Assembly (NCBI RefSeq): GCF_013167215.1
Contig: NZ_JABJWY010000007.1
Location: 1 to 64,000 of the forward strand
Source of the DNA: Sphingobacterium prati
Lineage (GTDB): Bacteria; Bacteroidota; Bacteroidia; Sphingobacteriales; Sphingobacteriaceae
DNA: 64,000 nucleotides
Direction of reading: 5' to 3'
Position numbers and translations under genes: made by a program. The notes under the pieces are model-generated. The model was not told where the DNA came from, made no database searches, and saw nothing but the letters and a program-made list of their open reading frames with translations. Below, piece after piece: positions 35,517 through 43,536 of this stretch (positions are counted from its first letter, which is position 1; each line of letters begins with the position of its first letter).

Positions 35517-36341
35517 ATGATAAAGGAATTTTCATTCAAAAAATTTGGCAACTTAGAATTTAGCAAATCCGTCGAACAAAACGATTCCCTCACGACAATA
35601 CATGATCATATTAAAGTATTGTTCATTCCCAGGAACGCCATTATCCAAGTGGATTTTCAGGAGATTGAAATGAAAACGGATACGTTACTGTTCATAAATC
35701 CCCATGTCATTTTAAAACCATGTGAAACTATAGGAGGGCAATTGATGCATTTTAACAGAGACTTTTATTGTGTAGAAATTCACGATCATGAAGTCGCCTG
35801 CGATGGTATCTTATATAATAATGTGTTTGAAATTCCATTTATAAGCCTGAATGAAGAACAGTCTGCTGAGATCCAAAGGATCATCCACGATATTCAGTCA
35901 GAATTGAAAAATGAAGACTCCGGTACCGAAGAAATGCTGCGGACATTGTTGAAACTGATCATCCTGAAATCTACACGTATCTGGAAACAGCAGCATCAAT
36001 TAGCTGACGATGTTCGACAGGCCGATGTTCAATTTCTACGCAAATTCAGCAAATTGGTCGAACAGCATTTCAAGACCCTACATACTGTGGCAGATTATGC
36101 TGATCTGCTTTGTATAACGCCAAAAAATCTCAGTAAAAAAATAAGCCTGGTCAGTAAAGAAACGCCAAACGATATTATAAAAAACCGGATCATACTCGAA
36201 AGTAAGCGCCTTTTAGCCCATACCAAGATGAATGTTAAAGAGATTGCCTACACACTGAATTACGAGGACGACGCCTATTTTGTCCGGTTTTTCACCAAAC
36301 ATACAGGAATATCCCCTACGAGTTTTAGAAAACAGTTTTAA
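35517..36341 (+). CDS. AraC-family regulator
   Basis: 274 residues. N-terminal sensor (about 20-110; VLFIPRNAIIQVDFQEIEM, LLFINPHVIL) with Cys64, Cys82 and Cys93; C-terminal AraC double helix-turn-helix (about 175-274; VADYADLLCITPKNLSKKI, VKEIAYTLNYEDDAYFVRFF). It lies between two genes that share one promoter sequence, so it is the best candidate to bind that sequence. Confidence 0.93.
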   Translation: MIKEFSFKKFGNLEFSKSVEQNDSLTTIHDHIKVLFIPRNAIIQVDFQEIEMKTDTLLFINPHVILKPCETIGGQLMHFNRDFYCVEIHDHEVACDGILYNNVFEIPFISLNEEQSAEIQRIIHDIQSELKNEDSGTEEMLRTLLKLIILKSTRIWKQQHQLADDVRQADVQFLRKFSKLVEQHFKTLHTVADYADLLCITPKNLSKKISLVSKETPNDIIKNRIILESKRLLAHTKMNVKEIAYTLNYEDDAYFVRFFTKHTGISPTSFRKQF

Positions 36342-36367
36342 AATATTTCTAATTGTACAACTTTAAG

Positions 36368-36396
36368 AAAAGCACAGCCTATTTGGTTGTGCTTTT
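36368..36396 (+). terminator. terminator of the araC gene
   Basis: AAAAGCACA (36368-36376) pairs perfectly with TGTGCTTTT (36388-36396), followed by T. 26 bases after the stop. Confidence 0.8.
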
Positions 36397-36461
36397 TCAT
36401 GTTTATGCCTTTCTGTTGCTAAATATATGCTGTTCAAAAAGTAAATAAACTCTTTTTGGGT

Positions 36462-36523
36462 AAAAAGTGCAATTCAAAGCGAAAGCTGTCCATTGTATGG
36501 CCTGGAGAATAAGAGCAACTTTG
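36462..36523 (+). promoter_or_regulatory. duplicated promoter/operator, copy 2 (hydrolase gene)
   Basis: Same layout and spacing as 34631-34692: TGCAATT (36468), TCCATTG, and CAACTTTG at 36516-36523. The start ATG at 36565 is 42 bases after the -7-like element, against 42 for the cupin gene. Confidence 0.75.
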
Positions 36524-36564
36524 TACTATCAAAAAATAATAACAATAATAAATATTTAAAGACC

Positions 36565-37473
36565 ATGAAAAATTTAATTTTAGCAGTCGTATTATTTACA
36601 ACTTTCATTTCAAATACAGTTTTATCACAAACTAAAAGAACACCAGCATCCTTTGGAAGAGAAGAATATATTGAAGTAGAGAAAAATGTAAAACTCCATA
36701 TAACCGACCTTGGTGAGGGAGAGCCTATTGTTTTGATTCACGGATGGCCCTTGAGCGATGCGATGTACGAATATCAATATGCCGATTTTATACAAAAAGG
36801 TTATCGTGTGATCGGTATTACTTTAAGAGGATTCGGGCTCTCTGACGAACCGGGAGGAAAATATAACTATGATGTATTTGCGGATGATATCAAAGTTGTT
36901 TTGGATAAATTGGATGTTAAAAATGCTACAATCGGCGGATTTTCGATGGGAGGAGCCACAGTGATTCACTATGTAGCCAAATACAACGCTGCCCACGTTT
37001 CAAAAATGGCATTATTTGGAGCAGCAGCACCGATCTGGACAAAACGGGCAGATTTCAACTATGGCCTATGGACCAAGGAAGACGTCAATGGATTGATCAA
37101 TCTGAACAACACGAATCGTCCGGAATTATTCGCCACATTTGGTAAGATATTTCCTGCCAATGAGACCAGCGTTTCCCAAGGTCATGGCGCTTGGTTAGGC
37201 AGCATCCAGGCTCAGGCATCACCTTATGCAATGGCTGAAGGATTAAAAACTTTAAGAGATAGCGATTTACGTAGTGATTTGAAGAAAATAACAATTCCTA
37301 CTTTGATCCTACACGGTAAGTTAGATAAAATCTGTTCTTTTGACCTAGCAGAACAAATGAATGCCTTACTTAAGAATTCAACTTTAGTTCCTTTCGAAAA
37401 AAGCGGGCATGCCCTGTTTATCGAAGAGTTGGATAAATTTAATAGCGAAATCTTAAACTTCATCAAAAAATAA
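36565..37473 (+). CDS. secreted alpha/beta hydrolase (haloperoxidase-like)
   Basis: 302 residues from the ATG at 36565; this start gives a signal peptide (ILAVVLFTTFISNTVLSQ), and the earlier ATG would lie inside the promoter. Core motifs: LIHGWPLSDAMYEYQ, LRGFGLSDEPG, nucleophile elbow GGFSMGGA, LHGKLDKICSF (Asp) and KSGHALFIEE (His). Close to cofactor-free haloperoxidases and esterases of peptidase S33 clan. Periplasmic. Same promoter type as the cupin gene at 34734. Confidence 0.92.
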   Translation: MKNLILAVVLFTTFISNTVLSQTKRTPASFGREEYIEVEKNVKLHITDLGEGEPIVLIHGWPLSDAMYEYQYADFIQKGYRVIGITLRGFGLSDEPGGKYNYDVFADDIKVVLDKLDVKNATIGGFSMGGATVIHYVAKYNAAHVSKMALFGAAAPIWTKRADFNYGLWTKEDVNGLINLNNTNRPELFATFGKIFPANETSVSQGHGAWLGSIQAQASPYAMAEGLKTLRDSDLRSDLKKITIPTLILHGKLDKICSFDLAEQMNALLKNSTLVPFEKSGHALFIEELDKFNSEILNFIKK

Positions 37474-37485
37474 GATAATTACAGG

Positions 37486-37518
37486 ATGAGGTTAGTCAAA
37501 AGCTAACCTCATTTTTTT
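37486..37518 (+). terminator. terminator of the hydrolase gene
   Basis: ATGAGGTTAG (37486-37495) pairs perfectly with CTAACCTCAT (37503-37512), then a run of T. The RidA-like gene begins 20 bases beyond, so it depends on read-through or on another promoter. Confidence 0.85.
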
Positions 37519-37537
37519 AATATAAAAATTGCTTAAA

Positions 37538-37975
37538 ATGCACAGACTCATCATACCTTTCCTCACACTGACCTTGTTTTCCTGCAGCACAAAAAAACAG
37601 ATCGTAGCAGTAAAACATACCGGCTTGCCAGAAGCAATAGGTCCATACAGTCATTCTACGAGTTATGGTCATCTTATTTTTGTATCGGGGCAAATTGGCT
37701 TAGACCAAAAAAACAATACGTTAAAAAGCGGGATCGAGGAACAAACGGTTCAGATTATGGAAAATCTAAAAATTATTTTAGAAAATAATCAGTCCGACTT
37801 GGAGCACATTACCAAAACAACTATTTTTTTGAAAGATATAAAGCAGTTCGAAACTGTCAACAAAATATATAGTAAATTTTTCCATGATCATTTTCCTGCA
37901 AGGAGCACAATGGAAGTGGCTTCTTTACCACGGGATGCAGACATCGAGATTGAATGTATTGCCGCTAAAAGGTGA
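37538..37975 (+). CDS. RidA-family protein with lipoprotein signal
   Basis: 145 residues. Start at the second Met (37538), which begins a lipoprotein signal: MHRLIIPFLTLTLFSC, lipidated Cys16. The mature part is a complete RidA domain: GLPEAIGPYSHSTSYGHLIF, VSGQIGLD, EQTVQIMENLKIILENN, KTTIFLKDIKQF, and FPARSTMEVASLPRDADIEI, which keeps the catalytic Arg (PARS) and terminal Glu (IEIE). RidA enamine deaminases are normally cytoplasmic; here the enzyme should be membrane-anchored in the envelope. Confidence 0.88.
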   Translation: MHRLIIPFLTLTLFSCSTKKQIVAVKHTGLPEAIGPYSHSTSYGHLIFVSGQIGLDQKNNTLKSGIEEQTVQIMENLKIILENNQSDLEHITKTTIFLKDIKQFETVNKIYSKFFHDHFPARSTMEVASLPRDADIEIECIAAKR

Positions 37976-38173
37976 CCGGATTTTACGATATAAACTTTCT
38001 TCTTTTCAACCCTATTCGGGCTTTCCGTCCATTAAAGATAAATTTTTTGCTGTTCTACAGTTCCCTCTACGAGCAGTTCGCTTTTCTCAATTTGGTTAGG
38101 ATAATCCTCATTATGGCAACGTAAGTACGTCTATTTAGAACCAATTTTGCATTCATATTAATACAATTAAAAA

Positions 38174-39010
38174 ATGGAAAATAAACAAAAAGAAAAGGTT
38201 TGGTTCATAACAGGGTCTTCAAGAGGATTTGGAAAAATATGGACAGAAGCCGCTTTGAAACGCGGAGATAAGGTGGCTGCCACAGCACGCAATATAAATA
38301 GTATTGCTGCCTTAAAAGAAACGTACGGTGATCAGGTTTTGGTTCTCGAAGTGGATGTAACCAATGCCTTTCAAGTGCAAAATGCAGTTAACCAGGCTAA
38401 TGAATATTTTGGAAGATTAGACATCGTGTTTAATAATGCCGGATATTCTCTGGTGGGTACCATCGAAGAGGGTAGCACCGAAGAGGTAAAAGCTATGTAC
38501 GAAACCAATATTATAGGACCTATCCATGTAGTTCAGGCCGCATTACCTATATTGCGAGCACAAGGTCATGGCCATATTTTGGGGACATCTAGTGCTGTTG
38601 GTATTTATAGTAATCCTCTTATCGGTTATTATTGTTCTTCAAAATTTGCGTTTGAAGCTATTTACGATAGTTTGTCTAAAGAAGTTGCTGGATTTGGCAT
38701 CAAAGTTACGTTGATCGAACCCGGGGCATACAGCACTGAATTTGGCAGTGCAGAATCACTGAAAATAGCCAGCAAAAAGCTGTCGGATTATGACGATTTG
38801 AAAAGCAACTTGATGAAAAATTTACAAAAGCTGGAACGAGGAAATCCTTTGGCTACTCCGGATGCGATATTTGCTGTTGTAGATGCCGAAAACCCGCCTT
38901 TGAGGTTACTACTTGGTAAAAATGATTTGCCACATATCCAACAAATCTATACTGAACGTATTCAGGAATGGGAAGCTTGGAAACCGATTTCTCAAGCGGC
39001 CCAAGGTTAG
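38174..39010 (+). CDS. SDR-family oxidoreductase
   Basis: 278 residues. Classical SDR: FITGSSRGFGKIWTEAALKRG (cofactor loop), ATARN (NADP-type), NNAGYSLVG, catalytic Ser in LGTSSAVGIYS, Tyr/Lys in YCSSKFA, and IEPGAYSTEF. The C-terminal extension (about 235-278) is typical of the SDR5-like group that acts on lipophilic ketones. Followed by an AraC gene that may control it. Confidence 0.92.
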   Translation: MENKQKEKVWFITGSSRGFGKIWTEAALKRGDKVAATARNINSIAALKETYGDQVLVLEVDVTNAFQVQNAVNQANEYFGRLDIVFNNAGYSLVGTIEEGSTEEVKAMYETNIIGPIHVVQAALPILRAQGHGHILGTSSAVGIYSNPLIGYYCSSKFAFEAIYDSLSKEVAGFGIKVTLIEPGAYSTEFGSAESLKIASKKLSDYDDLKSNLMKNLQKLERGNPLATPDAIFAVVDAENPPLRLLLGKNDLPHIQQIYTERIQEWEAWKPISQAAQG

Positions 39011-39043
39011 GGATCTATGCCGTCTTTAACAATCTTTCCGTTC

Positions 39044-39078
39044 TATTCGCTTTTCTTTTTTGTGAGGAAAAGCGAATA
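39044..39078. terminator. perfect 12-base-pair hairpin
   Basis: TATTCGCTTTTC (39044-39055) and GAAAAGCGAATA (39067-39078). The loop is T-rich and no T-run follows on the plus strand. It separates the SDR gene from araC. Confidence 0.6.
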
Positions 39079-39110
39079 TTGCTTAACTTGTAACCTAGAA
39101 TTTTTATAAT

Positions 39111-40061
39111 ATGGTTTCCAAAAAATCGAATCATTCCGTAAAAAGATTTAATACGCTGACCGATGTTATGGAGGCATCTGGTTTTCCGCCTCCGCAGCAT
39201 CCATTAATTGTTTTGTTGAACGGGGTAGACAAACCACTTAAAGGTCATGCTCCTCCTAAATCACATGTGTTGAATTATTATAAAATTGCTTTTAAACCAG
39301 AGGCTGGAGGAGAATTAATCTATGGTCATACTAAATTTGATTTTAAAGAGGGAGGGCTATTTTTTGTGGCTCCTCAGCAAATTCTCTCAACTATAGAAGA
39401 GGATAAACAAAAGGAAACTGGAAAACAAAAAATACTTAGACCGCAGATCACACTGCTTATAGATCCTGATTTTTTACTGCAATATCCGTTAGCTCAAAAG
39501 ATCCATCAGTACCACTTTTTCTCTTATGCTACAAATGAAGCATTGCATCTTTCGAGCAAAGAAAAAGAAACCATTCTTTCACTTTTCAGAAATATAGAAG
39601 AAGAACTTGAGAATCGTATAGACGAGATGAGCCACAATGTGATCATCTCACAGATCGAACTGTTGCTAAATTATGCCCAACGATTTTATAACAGGCAGTT
39701 TTTGACCCGAAAACAAAACTATCCGAGTATTGTCGAGCGCATCGATCAAGTGTTGGAGGATTATTTCAATAGCGATAAAGTCCTGAGCGGGGGAGTTCCT
39801 ACCGTGAATTACTTGGCTGACCAGCTGCATATGTCTGCGAGTTACCTAAGCGATCTGTTGCGAAACCTTATCGGTCAAAACACCCAGCAAATCATTCATG
39901 ATAAAATGATTTATCGGGCAAAGAATAGGTTATCAACCACAGCTCTCAGTATTTCTGAAATTGCATTTGAATTAGGTTTTGAACAACCGCAATCCTTTAG
40001 CAGATTGTTTAAATTAAAAACCAAACAAAGCCCACAACAATATAGAGCTCAATTCAATTAA
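39111..40061 (+). CDS. AraC-family regulator
   Basis: 316 residues. Sensor region about 20-200 (HVLNYYKIAFKPEAGGELIY, GGLFFVAPQQIL; cupin-like) and a C-terminal AraC domain (about 215-316; NYLADQLHMSASYLSDLLRN, SISEIAFELGFEQPQSFSRL). This length and the FFVAPQQ pattern are typical of Bacteroidota AraC proteins next to SDR or aldo-keto reductase genes. Likely regulator of the SDR gene upstream. Confidence 0.92.
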   Translation: MVSKKSNHSVKRFNTLTDVMEASGFPPPQHPLIVLLNGVDKPLKGHAPPKSHVLNYYKIAFKPEAGGELIYGHTKFDFKEGGLFFVAPQQILSTIEEDKQKETGKQKILRPQITLLIDPDFLLQYPLAQKIHQYHFFSYATNEALHLSSKEKETILSLFRNIEEELENRIDEMSHNVIISQIELLLNYAQRFYNRQFLTRKQNYPSIVERIDQVLEDYFNSDKVLSGGVPTVNYLADQLHMSASYLSDLLRNLIGQNTQQIIHDKMIYRAKNRLSTTALSISEIAFELGFEQPQSFSRLFKLKTKQSPQQYRAQFN

Positions 40062-40178
40062 TTTTTACAGTTACTTAAACTTTCAGCACTATTTTTCGCT
40101 GCGAATTCGTACCAAAATCTTTGAGAAACCACTTTAGTAAAATCAATTATACAATCGGACCTTTAACACTTATAACCC

Positions 40179-40437
40179 TTGAAAAACCAAAAACATACGA
40201 TAGATCATTTTGTACTTTCACCTAATTCAAGGACTGGAATGCTGATCGTAAATATGGAACATCAAATTGCTGACGAGCACGATCTTTCCAGGCCCCATCG
40301 GGACAACCACTGTCAATGAATGTTAGCCTTAGGGGGTGGAATACAGGTTAAATATTGATTTTGAGAACATAGAATTCAAAGGGCCAGCGCTCATATGTGT
40401 ATATCCTGAGCAAGTACACCATATTATAGGCGTGTAA
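40179..40437 (+). pseudogene. broken AraC-type sensor domain
   Basis: The frame from 40179 (a TTG where ATG is expected) reads HTIDHFVLSPNSRTGMLIV, then DEHDLSRPHRDNHC and a stop. After a frameshift it continues NIDFENIEFKG, ICVYPEQVHHIIGV and a stop. This follows the cupin of the AraC protein at 26145 (PHRDEGHTF, IDFQQYEI, VYMHPDQVHRI). The DNA-binding part is gone. Confidence 0.7.
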
Positions 40438-40510
40438 CAGCCAAAGGGAGCTAAAGGAGTGAGGGCACATAAAATTTTTTACGAACTTTAGAGAAGCAAT
40501 CTGTGAAATT

Positions 40511-41089
40511 ATGATAGGAAAATTGTTAGAGTTGATCGAAAAATCGGTAGAAGTAAACCAGGATGAAAAGGAGTTAATTACCAGGCTTTTCCATGAAAAA
40601 AAATATGGTAAGGGCGATTTTTTTCTGAATGAAGGTGACGTTTGCCGAAACGTTGGCTTTATGGTCAGCGGTGTAATGCGCTATTATATTAATGACGATG
40701 GGGAAGAGAAGACTTATGGATTTGCCCAAGAATCTGATTTTATATGCAACAATGAAAGTTTTCTGCCCCAACAGCCATCCCGGCAAATTATCCAATCCTT
40801 GGAAGACTGTACTGTATTGGTCATCGGATATGACGATCTTCAAAAATTTTATAGTTCACTAAAAAGCGGAGAACGTTTCGGAAGGCTTGTTATCGAGAAA
40901 GTATTTGTCAAGACTTTACAGGGGCTGAATTCATTCTATACAGACTCACCGGAACTTCGCTACGAAAAATTTATAAAAGAATATCCTGATCTGCTTCAGC
41001 GTATCCCGCAGTATTACATTGCTTCCTATGTGGGGGTTAAACCACAATCGCTAAGTCGCATACGGAGTAGGAATCTGCATAAAAAATGA
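40511..41089 (+). CDS. Crp/Fnr-family regulator
   Basis: 192 residues. Effector barrel (about 10-120; YGKGDFFLNEGDVCRNVGFM, RYYINDDGEEKTYGFAQESD) and helix-turn-helix at the end (RIPQYYIASYVGVKPQSLSR). No cAMP signature. It precedes the DUF4267-cupin gene by 72 bases, its likely target. Paralogous in type to 31006-31548. Confidence 0.9.
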   Translation: MIGKLLELIEKSVEVNQDEKELITRLFHEKKYGKGDFFLNEGDVCRNVGFMVSGVMRYYINDDGEEKTYGFAQESDFICNNESFLPQQPSRQIIQSLEDCTVLVIGYDDLQKFYSSLKSGERFGRLVIEKVFVKTLQGLNSFYTDSPELRYEKFIKEYPDLLQRIPQYYIASYVGVKPQSLSRIRSRNLHKK

Positions 41090-41161
41090 TTTGTTAACCC
41101 AGGTGCATGAAACGTGAAATGGATACAGATAAATTTGTTGTCAACTTAAAAAGCAAATATT

Positions 41162-42070
41162 ATGACAACGAGAATTTGTTACATCATTTCAATTTTGACC
41201 GCGGTAGGATTATTGTTTATTGGTCTTAGGTTTTTAATTTCACCAGTTCAAGCCGAATTCGATTTTGGCATCTTCACCGATACCAATGATGATTATTCCT
41301 TTCATTACATCAAAGGAGTAAGGGATATATTTTCCGGGATGCTTCTACTACTATTAGCAGTGACAAAGCAAAAGAAGGCGCTTGGCATAGCGCTGCTTTC
41401 CGCGACTATTGTGCCACTGGGAGACTTGCTGATCGTAATGGACGGAAATGGAGGCGATTGGCAGCATACGATTGCTCATTGGATCGCTACTGGTATCTGC
41501 ATCATTATCGGCCCGATACTTTTAATCCAAAAACCAGCAAAAATCAGTTCTGACAAACAAATATCCTTTAATTTAATTCAGTCCGCAACTAATGGTGGGC
41601 CCACCGTTACGGAGTGTGATCTGCTTCCTGGAGCAAAAACCCCCTGGCATTACCATACCTTATTTTCAGAAAAATTTGAAATATTGGCAGGCGAACTGGA
41701 AGTAGGTAAGGGCGGTAAACGTTATCGGCTCAAGGCTGGGGACGAGATAAGTATTTCTGCCAATGAGAAGCATCTTTTTAACAACAGATCGAATAATGCG
41801 TGTCGGATACGAACTACCATAGATCCTGGAAATATATTATTTGAGAAGGCTTCACTTATTCTACTAGGGCTGGCTAAGGATGGCCTTACAAATAGCAATG
41901 GAATTCCTAAAAAGTTTTCAAACCTTGCAATTTTCATATATCTGAATAACTCCAAGATGACCGGAATAATGAAAATTGCTGAACCATTTTTAAATTTGAT
42001 TGCAAAAATTGCTATACATCGAGGCCGGTTGAAGGTTCTTGAGGATACCTATTGTAAAACAATTAGGTAA
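41162..42070 (+). CDS. DUF4267 membrane domain fused to a cupin
   Basis: 302 residues. Residues 1-122 form four membrane helices of DUF4267 type (ILTAVGLLFIGLRFLISP, YHFIKG-like YIKGVRDIFSGMLLLL, TIVPLGDLLIVMDGNGGDW). A cupin follows (about 140-235; TPWHYHTLFSEKFEILAGEL, KAGDEISISANEKHLFNN) with His ligands at HYH and EKH. The last 60 residues are helical. Fusion of these two domains in one chain is unusual in my experience. Function unknown; the cupin is probably cytoplasmic or periplasmic depending on topology. Confidence 0.8.
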   Translation: MTTRICYIISILTAVGLLFIGLRFLISPVQAEFDFGIFTDTNDDYSFHYIKGVRDIFSGMLLLLLAVTKQKKALGIALLSATIVPLGDLLIVMDGNGGDWQHTIAHWIATGICIIIGPILLIQKPAKISSDKQISFNLIQSATNGGPTVTECDLLPGAKTPWHYHTLFSEKFEILAGELEVGKGGKRYRLKAGDEISISANEKHLFNNRSNNACRIRTTIDPGNILFEKASLILLGLAKDGLTNSNGIPKKFSNLAIFIYLNNSKMTGIMKIAEPFLNLIAKIAIHRGRLKVLEDTYCKTIR

Positions 42071-42289
42071 TAATAAAGCATTTTTATCCTTTATACAATC
42101 GCGTCTATAAAATTTCCGTTAGGATCAGCTTTATGAGGACTGTTTGGGATCTCACATCTGAAATGTTTATCGAAAAACAGGTCAAAACAGCGGGGTTTCT
42201 ATTTTACAACACGCTAAATTCGGGGAGAGGCATGATTAACTGGATCTGAGTTTACTTCCAACGAAGTATTGTAATGCTAATTAAGAGAG

Positions 42290-42321
42290 AGGTTACAGTA
42301 ATTATTTTATTACTGTAACCT
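42290..42321. terminator. convergent terminator hairpin
   Basis: AGGTTACAGTAAT (42290-42302) and ATTACTGTAACCT (42309-42321), a perfect 13-base-pair stem, between the ends of convergent genes at 42070 (+) and 42333 (-). A T-rich tract follows on the plus strand. Confidence 0.75.
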
Positions 42322-42332
42322 GGGTATTTTTA

Positions 42333-43427
42333 TTATTCTTCAGCCATCGCTAAGGTGAGGTTAGTTGTAAATGCTAGGCCAGTGGTTGTCAGTGCCTTTA
42401 TTGTCACCTTATAGCTACCCGCCTTTAAGCTGTCGCTTTTTTTCACGGACACCGCACCTGTTTGTGTATTTACGTTAAACAGCTTTTCGCTATCAGCAAA
42501 TGCAATTCCATCTTTTTCTATTGAAACCAGTTCAAATGTAGATTTATATTTTTCCGGATATAGTGTTGGAGCTGCAGAGACATAACCATTTGAAAGACCG
42601 ATATGTATCAGGCTAAAGTCAATCGTAAGGTTTAGATCGGGATAATATTGTCCAAACAAAAATTTAATCTGTGGAATCAGAATGACCCTAAAGGTGGTGG
42701 AAGCAATAGGAAAACCATCTTTCCTCAATTCGGGAGTCAGCTCGAACGACTTTTCAGCTTTCTTTTCCGGATCGCCAGCATCTTTTGATAACTTGATATG
42801 AGTACCAGAGATTGATGCAATATTTTCCTGTCCGTCCTTTTTTACCAAATGAAAGCTAGCACCAGTAATCGGGATACCAAGAGGATCTATTTCAAAATCA
42901 GTAGATTGGTCATTATACAGTACATAAGAATAAGGTAACTCATCTCCGTTTTTTAGGCCTTTGATAGCAATTGATCCAGCCAATATCCTAATCGAGAAAC
43001 CCTCTTTTGCTACCACAGTACCATGAGATTCTTTGGCTATCACAGTGACTTTATAATCGTCGGGAATGCGTGCGTCGTTGGATTGAGCTCCATTTGGATA
43101 GAGTAGGGCGCTGTTAATCTGAATACTCTGTTTTTCACTATCAAATTTAATAGCCTGGTTCAATTTATCACTGAGTTTACTCCCATTTCCCAAATTGATT
43201 TCACCTGTTTGGGAAAAGTCAAAACTGAAAGTAAGTCCAGTGTTTGAAGATAGGTCTTTCGGTAGATTAATCTCCTGTGTTTCGCCGTAGCGAAGGCTGA
43301 CCTGTGAAGGTAACGAAAGCGAGATTTCAGTAGGAGTAGGAGCTGTCTCTTTTTTACAGGATGATGCAGCGCCGAGTAGGAGAATCAATGCCCCCGCAAT
43401 AACGATTTGTGTATTGATATATTTCAT
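42333..43427 (-). CDS. surface lipoprotein, Ig-like repeats, unknown
   Basis: 364 residues. Lipoprotein signal VIAGALILLLGAASSC (lipidated Cys about 24). The mature part is beta-rich with cadherin/Ig-like features (IPDDYKVTVIAKESHGTVVA, LFNVNTQTGAVSVKKSDSLK, AGSYKVTIKALTTTG). This is the type of lipoprotein found with TonB receptors as a surface ligand-binding partner. It diverges from the receptor gene and shares a palindromic operator with it. Confidence 0.75.
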   Translation of the reverse strand: MKYINTQIVIAGALILLLGAASSCKKETAPTPTEISLSLPSQVSLRYGETQEINLPKDLSSNTGLTFSFDFSQTGEINLGNGSKLSDKLNQAIKFDSEKQSIQINSALLYPNGAQSNDARIPDDYKVTVIAKESHGTVVAKEGFSIRILAGSIAIKGLKNGDELPYSYVLYNDQSTDFEIDPLGIPITGASFHLVKKDGQENIASISGTHIKLSKDAGDPEKKAEKSFELTPELRKDGFPIASTTFRVILIPQIKFLFGQYYPDLNLTIDFSLIHIGLSNGYVSAAPTLYPEKYKSTFELVSIEKDGIAFADSEKLFNVNTQTGAVSVKKSDSLKAGSYKVTIKALTTTGLAFTTNLTLAMAEE

Positions 43428-43444
43428 AAGGTGTAAAATTTTGA

Positions 43445-43510
43445 CGAAGGTAATGATTGTAAATTATTAATGCAACAATATTGCAATTACTATTTTCTTT
43501 TCTATTTTTG
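43445..43510. promoter_or_regulatory. divergent promoters with a shared palindromic operator
   Basis: TGCAACAATATTGCA (43471-43485) has inverted arms TGCAA/TTGCA. Plus promoter: TTG at 43481-43483, 19 bases, then TATTTTTG at 43503-43510. Minus promoter: TTG at 43475-43473, 20 bases, then TACCTTCG at 43452-43445. Each arm is thus the -33 element of one gene, so one bound repressor would close both. The arm sequence resembles Zur-type sites known in Bacteroidota (from memory), which would fit metal control. Confidence 0.65.
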
Positions 43511-43536
43511 CAGCTCAAACAGGAATACAGTACACT

